A stretch of 64,000 nucleotides of DNA from Vermamoeba vermiformis (lineage: Eukaryota > Tubulinea > Echinamoebida): positions 1 to 64,000 of the forward strand of contig JBEWZL010000006.1 in NCBI GenBank assembly GCA_045837725.1, read 5' to 3'. Position 1 is the stretch's first letter, and each line of letters opens with the position of its first letter. A program made the translations under genes and the position numbers. Below, piece after piece: positions 33,401 to 44,320 of the stretch. Below the pieces are notes generated by a model. That model had not been told where the DNA came from, did no database searches, and worked only from the letters and a program-made list of their open reading frames with translations.

Positions 33401-34871
33401 TCACATTTCCCAGAGATCGCGTCCTTCTAATTAATCAAGTACTATTCATATTGTTTATATGCCTCGGTGGCGGCATTGTGGCAGCCCTGATCATAACGGC
33501 CGTTTTTGTTGCAAAACGAATGCGCCAAGGCCTTCATCACGAAGTAGAGCTCCAGCAGCTGCTCTCGCAGGCCAAGAACGAATCGTTGACTCACAAATCA
33601 GGCGTCAGTAGCAGCTGGTTGCCTACTGATGACTACACTTATCAACAACTGCACAATCTTTCATTTAACATCGATGCCTCGGAGTTGCTTTCTTGGAGCA
33701 AAAATGACCCGGTCAAAGTTGATGATTGGATCGAATGCACGCTCCTGTTTTCCTCAAAGAGCAAGAAACGCGACTCTACACCATCGATGAAAGAATCGCT
33801 GATCAAGGGATTGCCTATTAGCCTGTACACTCCTTCATCGCCAAAGTACGAAATCAACATCGAGCCGAGCAGTTTCAATATCGCGGATGGCGACACAGTT
33901 CACGTCAAGTTCTCCATCACGATGTTGATGACTGCAAAGTGCAATGTCAGCGTGATCATCGTTTGTGACAAAAAGAAAGTCTACTCCGTCCTTGAGTTCA
34001 AAATTGCCAGTAAAATGTCAATGTGGATCGACTTGGACGAGATCAAAATGAACGGAGATTACCTTGGCGGAGGAGGGTAAGTGCCTACTAGTCGTGAAAT
34101 ATTTCAAGCAAACTAAGTGCTTTTAGATTTGGCGCAGTCTATCGAGGAAACTACCGAGGGCAAGAAGTGGCCGTGAAACAGCTGTTAAATCAACATTTAG
34201 ACGACTACCTGAAGAAAGAATTCGAGCGCGAAATAATGTTAATGAAAGACTTGCGGCACCCTAACATTGTTCAATTTGTGGGTGCGTCCAAAGTGAAAGA
34301 TAATTTGGCAATCGTCATCGAGTTTGCTCCGCTTGGCAGCTTGTCGCGTGTACTCGAAGACCAAAAACTGTCGATTGCACTTAAGCTTACTATTCTTAGC
34401 GAAATTGCAAAGGCATTGCAATTTTTGCATGCCAATGGAGTGATACACCGAGACATCAAGCCGCAAAATGTGCTTGTCTTCTCACTCGAGGAACGAGCCC
34501 CAGTGCACATCAAACTGACCGACTTTGGCACATCAAGATTCATCACCGACGATCCCCAAACTATCACGAGAAACGTCGGAACGACATGTTATATGGCTCC
34601 AGAGGCATTAGGCCTCACCCCGAAGATCGACAAGAGTGCTGACGTGTACAGCTTTGCAATTTTGGCTTGGGAAGTTATGTACGAACAACAACCATTCAGA
34701 GATTTCAAATGGCAATCAGATGTCGAAGCCCACGTCAAGGTAGGAAACAGACTACCGTTTCCTGAAAATGCGAACAGTGAGTTCGTTAAGCTTGTCGAAG
34801 ATTGTTGGCACCAAGATCCTGCACAACGACCAACTATGGCCGTTGTTGCCCAGCGCCTAGCATTATTCTAA
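30490..34871 (+). CDS. receptor-like kinase: kelch propeller, Ig-like, TM, TKL-type kinase
   Basis: Two exons only, 30490-34076 and 34127-34871, give 1443 residues. A hydrophobic start (MLSSILIYGILLEVV) serves as signal peptide. Residues about 50-640 hold kelch-like repeats (KIYFAGGIDQ, YVLFAGGMTS, VVIAGGRF, VVFAGGQL). About 717-830 look like Ig-like domains (STQWTHNGRLLNE ... DDEGVYVARI). The TM helix is at about 980-1008. A cytosolic beta-sandwich (about 1117-1175, YEINIEPSSFNIADGDTVHV) precedes the kinase, as in some amoebozoan receptor kinases. The kinase has GGGGFGAVYRG, VAVK, HRDIKPQN, DFGTS and APE, so it should be active, with a TKL-like look. The single intron splits the glycine loop. 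Ligand unknown. Confidence 0.88.
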
Positions 34872-34896
34872 GTCGTTCGAGAATAACGAATGTATT

Positions 34897-34902
34897 AATA
34901 AA
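34897..34902 (+). terminator. AATAAA poly(A) signal of the receptor kinase
   Basis: AATAAA lies 26 bases after the stop codon at 34871, a normal distance for a poly(A) signal in a compact genome. Confidence 0.5.
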
Positions 34903-35280
34903 GTAATTTAATGTTCAAAATAAAAACTTTTACGAAATGGGTTTGATTGATGTCAAAAAGCATAAAAAGCATGTTAGGCGAATCTTTTATTGTTGAATTA
35001 AATACAAATGACGAGAAAACGATGCCGCAAATGCAATACTACCTTTTCTCCCGCTACCCCCACCAGCAATACTGTTCTCGTGCATGCTCCATATCTGTAG
35101 GGCCAGATCAGAACGAGAAAAGGATAGTTTCATAAAAATAGGTATGCCCGTTAGTGCGACTTGGTTACTAATGCTTCTAGGTACCATTAAATAATTATTA
35201 ATTATACTCACTCGTAACAACGAATAATATAAAACTTTATTACTGGAGTACCTCCTCTATTTTCTACGCTCCGATCTACA
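34903..35280. other. intergenic region, no gene seen
   Basis: AT-rich DNA after the receptor kinase. Short ORFs here have no protein-like features. Confidence 0.5.
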
Positions 35281-36131
35281 AATTAGTCGCGTGATACAAA
35301 ACCCTGGTAGATCGCCAGGTTTTTAGCGCGCGTTGGCCTGTCCGACATTTTTTGCCTTTTCTTTTTCTTTCGCTCGACCACGCAAGGCGCCTGCGTTATC
35401 ACTGGCGCCTTGTTTCGTCCTTCAGCCCTCCGCGTAACAGGGAGGCCCCACTGGGCGGGCGAATCTATTGTTATTTGTTGTTTATTTGTTTCTTGGGGTT
35501 TTTTATTATTCCCCACGCCCTCACGATACGCCGTCTGTGGTATTGTCCGTGTGACCTCGAAGCTAGGGGCACACACACTGGAACGCTCTCTCATCTGGAT
35601 TTGGTGACGTCACCAATTTTTTTCCTGTCGTTCTGGGGCCGAGCCTTGCTCCTCATGAGTTGCGGCTGCCTGCTAGTGCGCTCATGAATTTTTGGTATTT
35701 TGGAGCTCAACAAGGATGGAAGAACGGATCGCGAATGACCTCAGGGGTAGGGCGACGCTAGCCCTCCTTTCCTTGCTCGGCTACGCCCATGGGATGTCTT
35801 GCTGCCCGATATGCTGTTGGTATCGAAGGAGATTGATTGTAGAAGCTGGCGATCTACGGAGAGCAAGAGACTTTGCTGTCACTGCCGTGTTGTTGGCATC
35901 TGACTAGTGGCTTATGGTGCATGTGCATCGCACCAGCACACCCGTGCTGAAGGGACCCCTCCGGGCTGGCATTTGGGATCCCACGGAATGGACCGCTTTC
36001 TCCGGGCGTCGACGCCTGCCATCTCTTGCTGTTCCAGGATAACGAATGAGCTTGTGGACCACCCTCATCATAGGACGGGCAGCCGCCACAATGCAATTAC
36101 GTGGGACGTATCCATCACACAGTTCCAGTAA
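35281..36131. other. GC-rich island, possible degenerate mobile element
   Basis: The base composition jumps to GC-rich at about 35290 and returns to AT-rich at about 36125. On the minus strand there is a 103-codon ORF (35594-35283) ending KNLAIYQGFVSRD, with a Lys-rich stretch, and others of 61-80 codons. None matches a family I recognise. The sharp edges suggest an inserted sequence of foreign or mobile origin. Terminal repeats and family could not be made out. Confidence 0.4.
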
Positions 36132-37540
36132 TAAATTAGAAAAGAAAAATACATAAATATCAAGGATTTTTCGATTACAAACGAGCTCATCGCAAATAAA
36201 AAATCAGATCGAGATATTTACTGTAATAATACGCATTCTAATATTTTTTAAATGATTTTAGAGCGACTTGCAAAAGAAAATAATTCCACATCCGAGAGCT
36301 AAACTTACTGAAGCCAAATCAAGCAACAACCGATCTCAAAACAAAGAAATGAAGATGCGTCTATTGCTTGCAAAAGATCTTAGGAAGGCAAAGCGACCAT
36401 CGTACATCACGCAAGATCTGCCCCATAGTCTTACTGCTTAATCATGTCGAGCAGACAGAAGAGATAGACTTCTTTGATACACACACAAGTAGTTCATAGA
36501 CCGAAACTGATTATCAGTCTAACTGTCACAACGAATGCTCATCAACACGAATGAAAGACGGGCAAAAATATTGACGAAAGTTCAAGCCAGAGAGTAGTCC
36601 CGAGCTCGCGAAAAAGAAGCCTAAACTTGTCGGCAAGTCCTGCGAAGCAAGTGGCGAAGATAATTTATAAGTTAAACAGTCTCGAGATAAAGGGCAAGTT
36701 AAACTAATTGTCGCGGTCGAAACATAGCCTTATCGTTAATTTGCTAGTACAGTATATTCACCCGGTGAAGATAATTTGCATTGGGTGTTAACACCCAAAG
36801 AGTGTAGCTGCGATCTTAGACCGACACCTGTTATCTTGCCAGAGATATACAAGTAAGTCTTGCACTAAACTAAAGCGAGATTTTCGGTTTAAATAAGGGC
36901 GTATCACAAAAATGAAGAATTTCGGTTTGGATCAAACGCAAATCAAATTTTGCTTACGCAAGTTGATCAACTTATCGCATATACCGTTTGATTCAGTATG
37001 TCCAATTCATTAGCGGGCAATCTCCATTGCGGAGATTAACCCAATTGAATCCTAAAGATAAAAATTGAAATGCCCGCTTTCTTTCTTGAAATTGCAACGC
37101 GTTGAAGAATTCAATTTATTGGCAGACGAAGAAATTATTGAACGTTCTTTTTAAATGTAAATTATACTCGTCTTTGTTCTTTTTGTAGTCCTCTTTTGCA
37201 AGTTCTTGCATCGCAGCTAACTTCCGTCAGGTAATAGTAAACCTTGCAAATCGTCGGCAACATACATTCATCGAACTAAACCTTTGAAAAAGTCGTATGA
37301 ATCTTGAATATGTCCAAATAGTAATTTAATATTCGGAGCACACGACTGCCGCTCAATAAACGCAATTGGTACACCCGGAAAAATCGCAGAAATAAGAACT
37401 GAAAAAAATGCGAAGTTGAAAAAAGAGACAAGGCAATTCCACAGCCAACAAACGAGACCAAAGAGGAGCGGGACCTAGGTCGTCTTTGCAGGCGATGGTG
37501 ATTCTTAATGCGTCCTCAGATATTGTTTTTTCTGTCGCTA
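36132..37540. other. intergenic region without visible gene
   Basis: 1.4 kb of AT-rich DNA with no ORF of interest. A short inverted repeat, GGGTGTTAACACCC, occurs at 36783-36796. Confidence 0.5.
36783..36796. repeat. perfect 14-bp palindrome
   Basis: GGGTGTTAACACCC is exactly self-complementary and lies in noncoding DNA. No function is known. Confidence 0.5.
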
Positions 37541-38520
37541 TGTCGTTAGAGACCCCCCCCCTGGGGGGGAGAAAGGGAAGTAAAGATTATTGTCCCGCCT
37601 TCCCGGGAAGCTCAAAATTATTGTAAATTTATTATTTAACTGAGATAATTATATAATTATATTTAATATATTTATTATATATTATTAAATTTAAAGGGAT
37701 CCTGAGCAGGGGGACTTAGGAGCGGAGTTTGTTGCATTTTAGATTGTTAGACAAAGCATAACTCATTGATGAAGGCATCGATCACAAATTTTCGACCACA
37801 TCAGGACTGCAAATCAAGTACAAGAGTCGCTTATACGTTGAATTTGATCTCTCATCTACAAAGAGGCGCCACGAAACCCGGCCCCGAGAAGAGGCGCGCC
37901 AAAGCCAGAATAAAAAAGTTTTGCAAGGCAGAACCCAGACACCGAGGGACGGAGAAGAGCCGGAAAGCAACACGAGGAGAAAAGAGGGCGGTAGATATAA
38001 TCGCCTTTGCCAATCAGCGGAAGCAAACGGCACAACCTCACCGCAAACCACCAAAACGCTCTCGAAAAAAAAAGAAAGAAAGGAAAAAAAAAGAGGGAGT
38101 GCTGGAAGTGCGCGGAGAGGAAACGCGGGCTCGCAAGCAGAGCCCGCAAAGAACACAGGGAGAGGCAGAGGTAGAGAGTTGTGAGAAGAAAAAAGGAGGT
38201 GAGGGGGGGGTGAGAAGAAGTGAAAAATAGAGGGGTGAAAGGAAAAAAGAGGAGGAGGAGAGAGAGTGAATGAATAGGGGAGGAGGAAGAGGGAACAGAT
38301 GAGCGAAGGAACGGTGGAGCTGGGGCGGGGGCGTGACACGGCCCGAGCGCTGCACACATTGCAGATCCAGCTGACATAGTGTCAAGCAGGGAGAGATTTA
38401 TGGGGGCACGGCGAAGAGAACAGGTGAAGAGAGGAAAAGAAGGGTGCGGCCCTCGAAAAATTTTTTTTTGAAGCAAGTAAGACAGTAAAGCCGCCAACAG
38501 GTTTAGGAAGAAACAAGTTA
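37541..38520. other. strand-skewed purine-rich island
   Basis: The plus strand is strongly A/G-rich from about 37860 to 38480, preceded by a run of nine C, T and seven G (37553-37569). Overlapping open frames on both strands (up to 213 codons) are low-complexity: Lys/Arg/Glu-rich one way, Phe/Leu/Ser/Pro-rich the other. They are best read as by-products of the skew. It resembles in style the islands at 23740-23825 and 26077-26640. Confidence 0.5.
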
Positions 38521-39002
38521 CGAAGCAATTTATTTAAATCAAACTCGAAGTTATAATGTAGCAGGTGCATACGGTGACAAAAAGGTACCTTAACCAACGT
38601 GGTACTAAGCGCAATAGCAACCAACGGATGCGCATGATGTTGTTGATCTGCTCGAAGAGCTGCCTCAGTCAGCAACGGCATTATCGATCCTTTTGCAGCA
38701 CATAATGCAAATAGAGCTGCGCTATGTGCTGTATAATCTGTTTTTTAGCCACATGAAATGGAAGGTCATGAAATGATCGTACCCGTGACAACTGGTAGGC
38801 TAATAAAATCCTTGAAAACTACATTAACATTTGACACTTGTCTTCTAGGAGATCGTCTTGGTATCAGTATTGAAAAATAAGCAAGGGTAACGTCTCATTA
38901 ATTTGCGTAATTTCGAATTAAAAAATCAAAAAAAATATTAAAAGCGCAAAATTGAATAAACTCCTTGCTATAATAGTTTAATAATTATTAAATTAAGTCG
39001 TT

Positions 39003-39210
39003 GCAATACGGCTTGAGCCCTACCACAGCAATTTATGGGCTTGGATGTCGATCGGAATGTCTTTCTCCTCAGGGCCTTCATATCCGCTTCCCAATATTCT
39101 AAACATATTATATGACAAATAAATACAACATTAATGTGCTTGTATTGATGAATAGAGCTTCGAAAAACAAACAAAATTTCTTGCGCTGTTTTATCTTATC
39201 TATCATTCAG
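39003..39210 (-). pseudogene. copy of CDK5RAP3 exon 1 and upstream flank
   Basis: The sequence repeats 21114-21320 with scattered changes. It includes the start codon (39106) and the first 27 codons, MFRILGSGYEGPEEKDIPID and on, with the amino acids unchanged, plus about 100 bp upstream. The splice donor is altered (GTGGTAGGG against TTGGTAAGG) and no downstream exon follows. It is a broken fragment, but its promoter half may still work. It lies head-to-head with the LRR gene at 39527, as the parent lies head-to-head with the multi-TM gene. Confidence 0.85.
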
Positions 39211-39526
39211 CTACCATATCACAATTAATACACGGTGTTAACATTTTAACCAAATTACGCTCTATTGGATGTACGTTGAGGTAAGAAAACGGATGCATCT
39301 GCGTTAAATTCTCCTGGCATTAATTATAATTGGCAAAAAATGGATGCCCGTGTTGCTTATTTTATTATTCACGGAAGATCATGTTTTGAAATCGCATCTG
39401 GACGAAATTTAATTAAAGTGAAATCCGCTGTGTTCTTCCTACTGTCCGTTATTACTTAATTCCAATCAAAAAAATCTAAAAATATTATTTTTATTCATTT
39501 TTATTGACTATTTTATTGCAGTTACG
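39211..39526. other. upstream region of the LRR gene
   Basis: AT-rich DNA ending in TATTGCAG just before TTACGATG, which could be an acceptor from an untranslated or short coding first exon. Nothing else is seen. Confidence 0.4.
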
Positions 39527-42500
39527 ATGCGCAAGGCTCCAGCTACTTTGACGGATCACGCCGTTCGAGCCGTGGTTCGACAAGTCCCTGTAATTATTAA
39601 CGAAGAGCTTAGAAGTCTACCTAAAGAACTACGAGATAAATTATGGCTTTACATCGTGCACAGCTTCGATCCGATCCCGAAAGAAGTTATCAAGTGAGGA
39701 AATTTAATTTGCAAATAATTCTAAAATTATTAAATGACCATTATATTAATTCCAGGTATTTCTATGACAATAATACACGAGAGATCGAATTTACCGGCCA
39801 CATAGACTCGAACATCACTCAAACAATTTTGGAAAACGTAGATCTAACGAAAGTAGCCCAAATTCAATTCGGGTTTTGTAATATTACGAGTAAGCTATTA
39901 TATGATATATTTAAATACGTTAAATTGGATTAGTTTAACGAATGCACAATTTATCCGCCAGATCTATCCGAACAGAAAACTGATTTATTTTTCGTTAGGA
40001 AGGAGATGTAGATAAGATAATAAGCGAATGTTGTAATATAAGGTCCCTTATTGTGGATAAATATGCCGCCAAGCTATTTGGAAACAGCGATCTCCAGTCA
40101 AGTAAGAGATCTCGCAAAATTTTGAAAAATTAAATCCTCCGCTTATTCATACTGTCGTATTAATCTTGTCATATTAAATAGGTGCTACTAAGCTGACTAA
40201 TCTTAGGCGGCTAAAAATAGTCTCGTGCTCAACGCTCGAAGACAGATTTTTAGACAAACTGGCGGACAGCAGTCCAAATTTGGAAAAAATCGTACGTATA
40301 ATCATCTATAGTATCCTTAATATAGCTCGAGTACTAACATATATTGGTTTTAATCTTGTCATATCAAGTCTCTCACAGGTAATTCGGTACCGATCACTTT
40401 TTAGATCCGCGTTATTAGCACAAAGAAGATAACTCTCCTATTATATTATTAATATATTAATGGTATTTTTCTTATTATAGGCTGTGATAACCTATCCGGA
40501 GTTAGTTTTTATGTCCTAACGAAGAAGTTGCAATTCTTGACGCACCTAAAGTTAGCCAAGTGTCAAATGGCGATATCACCGTCACTGTTCAGTGAAGGGG
40601 TTAAATCTTTAGCCAAATTTGGAAGGATCAGGTCGCTGAAATTACCCGACAACAAATTGACGATGATCCCGGACGAAATGTGCTTGCTTCGTTCACTGAA
40701 AAAATTAGGTACGTAAAACTATTATCTCGGGTTCATATCGAAATATTTCCATAAAAGGAAATATTACAAAAGCTCAAAATAACAGCGAAACATTTGTTAA
40801 TTTTTTCACACCGGGACTTACTTTTATTACTACAATTAGATCTGTCTCAAAATAGCATCTCGGAGATTCCGCAGTCTCTCGGACAATTAGTTTCACTGAA
40901 ACGAGTCTATTTGTCCTTCAACGACCTGCCAATCGGAAATGACTTCGACTTCAGTCGGTGGAAGAATTTAAAAGAATTGGACCTGAGCCTGAACTACGGC
41001 TCCATCAATCTGCACACGGAATTTCCCGAGTCATTAGAGCTACTGTCACTAAGGGTAACCATTGCAACTATTTTTCTCATTCGTACATCAAACTTACGGT
41101 ATTTCCTTTTTTAGAATAACAAAATCATCGATTGGCCGCGGTGTCTGTTCAACTTGACGAACTTAACGACACTAAATTTGGGCAAGTGTTCGATTGCTGG
41201 GGTAAGTCGCAGTTTGACACCTGTCAGATCCTTCAATTTTTCACGGTCATTCACCGGTCTAATAACTCATCAATATTTGTCTTATTACACTTTTCATGAG
41301 TTTTTCTCACTTTCCTTATTTAGGCATTGCCTTCAGGCTTCACTACATTCGCCAAATTAACTTCACTATCTCTGTTCGAAAACGAGTTCGAATTCGATGC
41401 TGACTTTGATTTCAACAAGTTGTCTAATCTCAGAAACCTGCACATGTTTGATAACAAGTACGCGCATGCTATTATAATGACTTGAACAGCTCCCTAGTCT
41501 AACCTAACCTTTACTTATTCAGAATGTTGACCTCACTGCCGAGCTCGTTCAAGAAATTAGAGAAACTAACCACGCTGGGCCTTCTAAAAACGAGGTAAGT
41601 CTAGAAACACTGCCGTAGATTTGCAAACAACATAACCGGATCCATTTTTTTACGTTTGGAATGGAGTCTAAAAACTTATTATTACGTTGACCGATAGTAA
41701 TGATATAATACGATACTAATATGTAATGATATAATACGATACTAATATGGTTGTATTTAGGTTCGATACGATACCGCTGGAAATTTGTGCGTTGTCAAGT
41801 GTGCAGAGGATGTACATTGGCGTCAATAATCTCACGACACTAAGACCTGAAATCAGCGGCATGTCTGCGCTGTAAGTAGTAGCCGGCAAGCCCTTATTAC
41901 TATAAATGGAAATCTCATATGATCTATATTTAGGTCCCTGCTAGCAGCCGATCAAAACCGCATCATGAGCTTACCACAAACTATGACCCAATTGAAGCAC
42001 TTATTGTCGATATCAATGATTCATAACGAACTCGGCAAAAATAGCGATCTCAACTCGGAGATTATCTGCAGAATTCCTTTTTTGGAAATCGCTCGATTGA
42101 GGTTCAATAATTTTACCTCGTTCAAGGTGCCAGCCGATAAATTCTACGAGTCCTTGACAGATCTCGATATTAGTGTAAGTTATTTCCTAATTAGTAATAC
42201 TGCCTAATATGGAAATAACTCTCGTTGGCAGGACAATGATTTGGAGACCTTGCCTGATAGTTTTTCAAACCTACGATCGTTGCGGCGTGTAGATATTTCG
42301 CGGAACCAATTCACGGGCATTCCAAGGCCAGTATTCGACTTGCCTAATTTGGTAGAGTTATTAGCGGAAGAAAATAGCATAACAAAAGTTCCGAGCGAGA
42401 TCGGGCAATTAACTGGTCTTAGAGTAAGTTGGATCCGCATGTGCGTTAAAACCAAGCCTAATCTTTGCTTATTAGATGCTACATCTATCGTTTAATATGA

Positions 42501-42628
42501 TCAATAGTGTCGCTGAAGAGCTAGTTAAATTGACGAGACTCGATGATTTGAGAATACATCCGCTCTACTTGGATCTGACGACCTCACGCGAAGATTTACA
42601 GCACTTACTGCATCGAACAACTGCATAA
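39527..42628 (+). CDS. leucine-rich repeat protein
   Basis: More than ten short exons cover this gene, from ATG 39527 (MRKAPATLTDHAVRAVVRQV) to the stop at 42626-42628. The N-terminal ELRSLPKELRDKLWLYIV may be a diverged F-box. The rest is a typical LRR solenoid: LDLSQNSISEIPQSLGQL, LNLGKCSIAGALPSGFTTF, MLTSLPSSFKKLEKLTTLGL, LTDLDISDNDLETLPDSFSN, VDISRNQFTGIPRPVFDLPN. The repeats follow the LxxLxLxxNxLxxLP form seen in Ras-group LRR proteins of amoebae. It probably acts as a protein-binding scaffold; no enzymatic domain is seen. The first exon may be incomplete because a TATTGCAG acceptor lies directly upstream. AATAAA overlaps the stop codon. Confidence 0.8.
41215..41226. promoter_or_regulatory. 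TGACACCTGTCA motif in an LRR-gene intron
   Basis: A one-base variant of the recurrent intronic palindrome, with C in place of G in the centre, followed by AGATCC. Confidence 0.45.
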
Positions 42629-42755
42629 TAAATGTATAATACTCATTAAGCCGCTAAAGCACAAAAGACGATGACTAAGCTAAAGGAAGAACGACTCTTT
42701 TAAGAAAAAGTATGCGCCGAGTTTATTTAACATTCAGCTACTATGAAAGAAAGGC

Positions 42756-43448
42756 TTAGAACGCTCCACCACGCAAGCGAAGGACCAAGTGGAGAGTGCT
42801 ATCCTTCTGCACGTTGTAGTCGGAGAGAGTGCGACCGTCTTCGAGTTGTTTGCCAGCGAAGATTAAGCGTTGTTGATCGCCAGGAATGCCTTCTTTATCA
42901 TGGATCTTTTGCTTGATTTGCTCAACAGTGTCGCTTGCCTCGACGTCCAAAGTGATGGTCTTGCCAGTGAGGGTCTTGACGAAGATCTGCATACCACCAC
43001 GCAAGCGAAGGACCAAGTGTAAAGTGCTATCCTTCTGCACGTTGTAGTCGGAGAGAGTGCGACCTTCTTCGAGTTGTTTGCCAGCGAAGATTAAGCGCTG
43101 TTGATCACCGGGAATGCCTTCTTTATCATGAATCTTCTGTTTGATCTGCTCAACAGTGTCGCTGGCCTCAACGTCCAAAGTGATTGTCTTGCCAGTGAGG
43201 GTCTTGACGAAGATCTGCATGCCACCACGCAAACGAAGGACCAAGTGAAGGGTGTTGTCCTTTTGGATATTGTAATCGGAGAGAGTTCTGCCATCCTCCA
43301 ACTGCTTGCCGGCAAAAATTAAGCGTTGCTGGTCTCCCGGAATGCCTTCTTTATCGTGAATCTTCTGCTTGATTTGCTCAACAGTGTCGCTGGCCTCGAC
43401 ATCCAAAGTAATAGTGCGTCCAGTAAGTGTTTTAACGAAAATCTGTAT
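42756..43448 (-). CDS. polyubiquitin, three units, sequence-divergent
   Basis: Three head-to-tail ubiquitin units end in LRLRGG, with a two-residue tail (Ala-Phe). The units differ from the near-universal sequence at E16D, P19A, I23V, N25Q, V26I, A28Q, Q31H, P38G and E64D. They also differ from each other: unit 1 has K11R and S65N, unit 2 has D52E, units 2 and 3 have I61V. Lysines 6, 27, 29, 33, 48 and 63 are present throughout. Unit 1 reads Ile-Gln-Ile-Phe-Val: an ATA codon (43448-43446) stands where ATG is expected, and no in-frame ATG lies upstream. Either TACAG is a splice acceptor for an unseen first exon or the start is non-AUG. The product is processed to free ubiquitin. Confidence 0.92.
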   Translation of the reverse strand: MQIFVKTLTGRTITLDVEASDTVEQIKQKIHDKEGIPGDQQRLIFAGKQLEDGRTLSDYNIQKDNTLHLVLRLRGGMQIFVKTLTGKTITLDVEASDTVEQIKQKIHDKEGIPGDQQRLIFAGKQLEEGRTLSDYNVQKDSTLHLVLRLRGGMQIFVKTLTGKTITLDVEASDTVEQIKQKIHDKEGIPGDQQRLIFAGKQLEDGRTLSDYNVQKDSTLHLVLRLRGGAF

Positions 43449-44320
43449 TTTTTTGTTTGTTCTTGTTCGCTTGTGTTGTTGTTTGGTTGTTGTTATTGAA
43501 ATGTTCGTCGTTCTCGAGAATATTTATCTTTTCGCCGGTCAAACTTTGGTCAAAGACCTCGTGATTTCTTCGAACACAAGGCATGTGATGAAGACGTTGA
43601 CTGCATAGCATGAAACGTATTAGAACGAACATCCCGATATGCTTCAGATATTTTGGCAGTAATCCGAACTGGAAGTGCAAGTCTTGGATGCGAGAGCTGC
43701 GCAGGAGGGCTTTCGAAGCAGATAGTCAAGGTAGATTCTTCGGTCAGCCACAGAGCCACTGTTCGTCTATTGAATGCTCACAGGTGATAGCTACGGGCCT
43801 TGGTGCGCTCGAGACCAAAGACTTTGACTAAGTTTGACCGACCCGAAAACAAGCTGTGGAGTGGCCCTTTTGAGGCCAGCGTCGTACTATACACGAAGTA
43901 ATTAAGTGTGATACCGTCTTGGTATTGGCAAGAGCGTACAAAGTCTTACGTACTGGTCTTACTCCGGGTGCATCCGCTTGTAGTCGCCCAGCTGAGGAAA
44001 TGGTTCTGAAAAGCTTTAAACTCTGCTTTAAACAGTTTTAGGAACGTTTGAACTTCGTTAGGCACTCGAATGATAGCAGTAATACTTCTCAGAAAATTTG
44101 AGATCCGACCAAGAATGGCCATCGGTAGTACTCAAAATCCGAGCACTCAACTCCGCTTATGATGTAACACGAATGAAGTGGCTATTGGCTTAAAGACTGG
44201 AAAATTCAACGTGAGGTTGGGGTTGTACCGGTTAATCATAAACATCCGCCCACGCCGAAGGAGCTTGTTTCTTACACCAATAGATAACAACAAAAACACT
44301 TTTATTCAGTCTTTCAAAAC
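43449..44320. promoter_or_regulatory. polyubiquitin upstream region
   Basis: 870 bp between the polyubiquitin coding start and the PLAA stop (both minus strand). It should contain the ubiquitin promoter and perhaps a leader exon. The one ATGCAG on the minus strand (43604-43599) is followed by TC, so it does not make a clean exon 1. No other gene is seen. Confidence 0.45.

Noticed and set aside
35283-35594. 103-codon minus-strand ORF in the GC-rich island as a gene
   Set aside because: No recognisable domain and composition unlike nearby genes; kept only as part of a possible element.
37766-38681. Long open frames on both strands
   Set aside because: They are low-complexity (Lys/Arg/Glu one way, Phe/Leu/Ser/Pro the other) and overlap in several frames, as expected from strong strand skew.
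43599-43604. ATGCAG upstream of polyubiquitin as its missing first exon
   Set aside because: It is followed by TC, and using the overlapping GT would shift the ubiquitin frame, so it does not solve the start.
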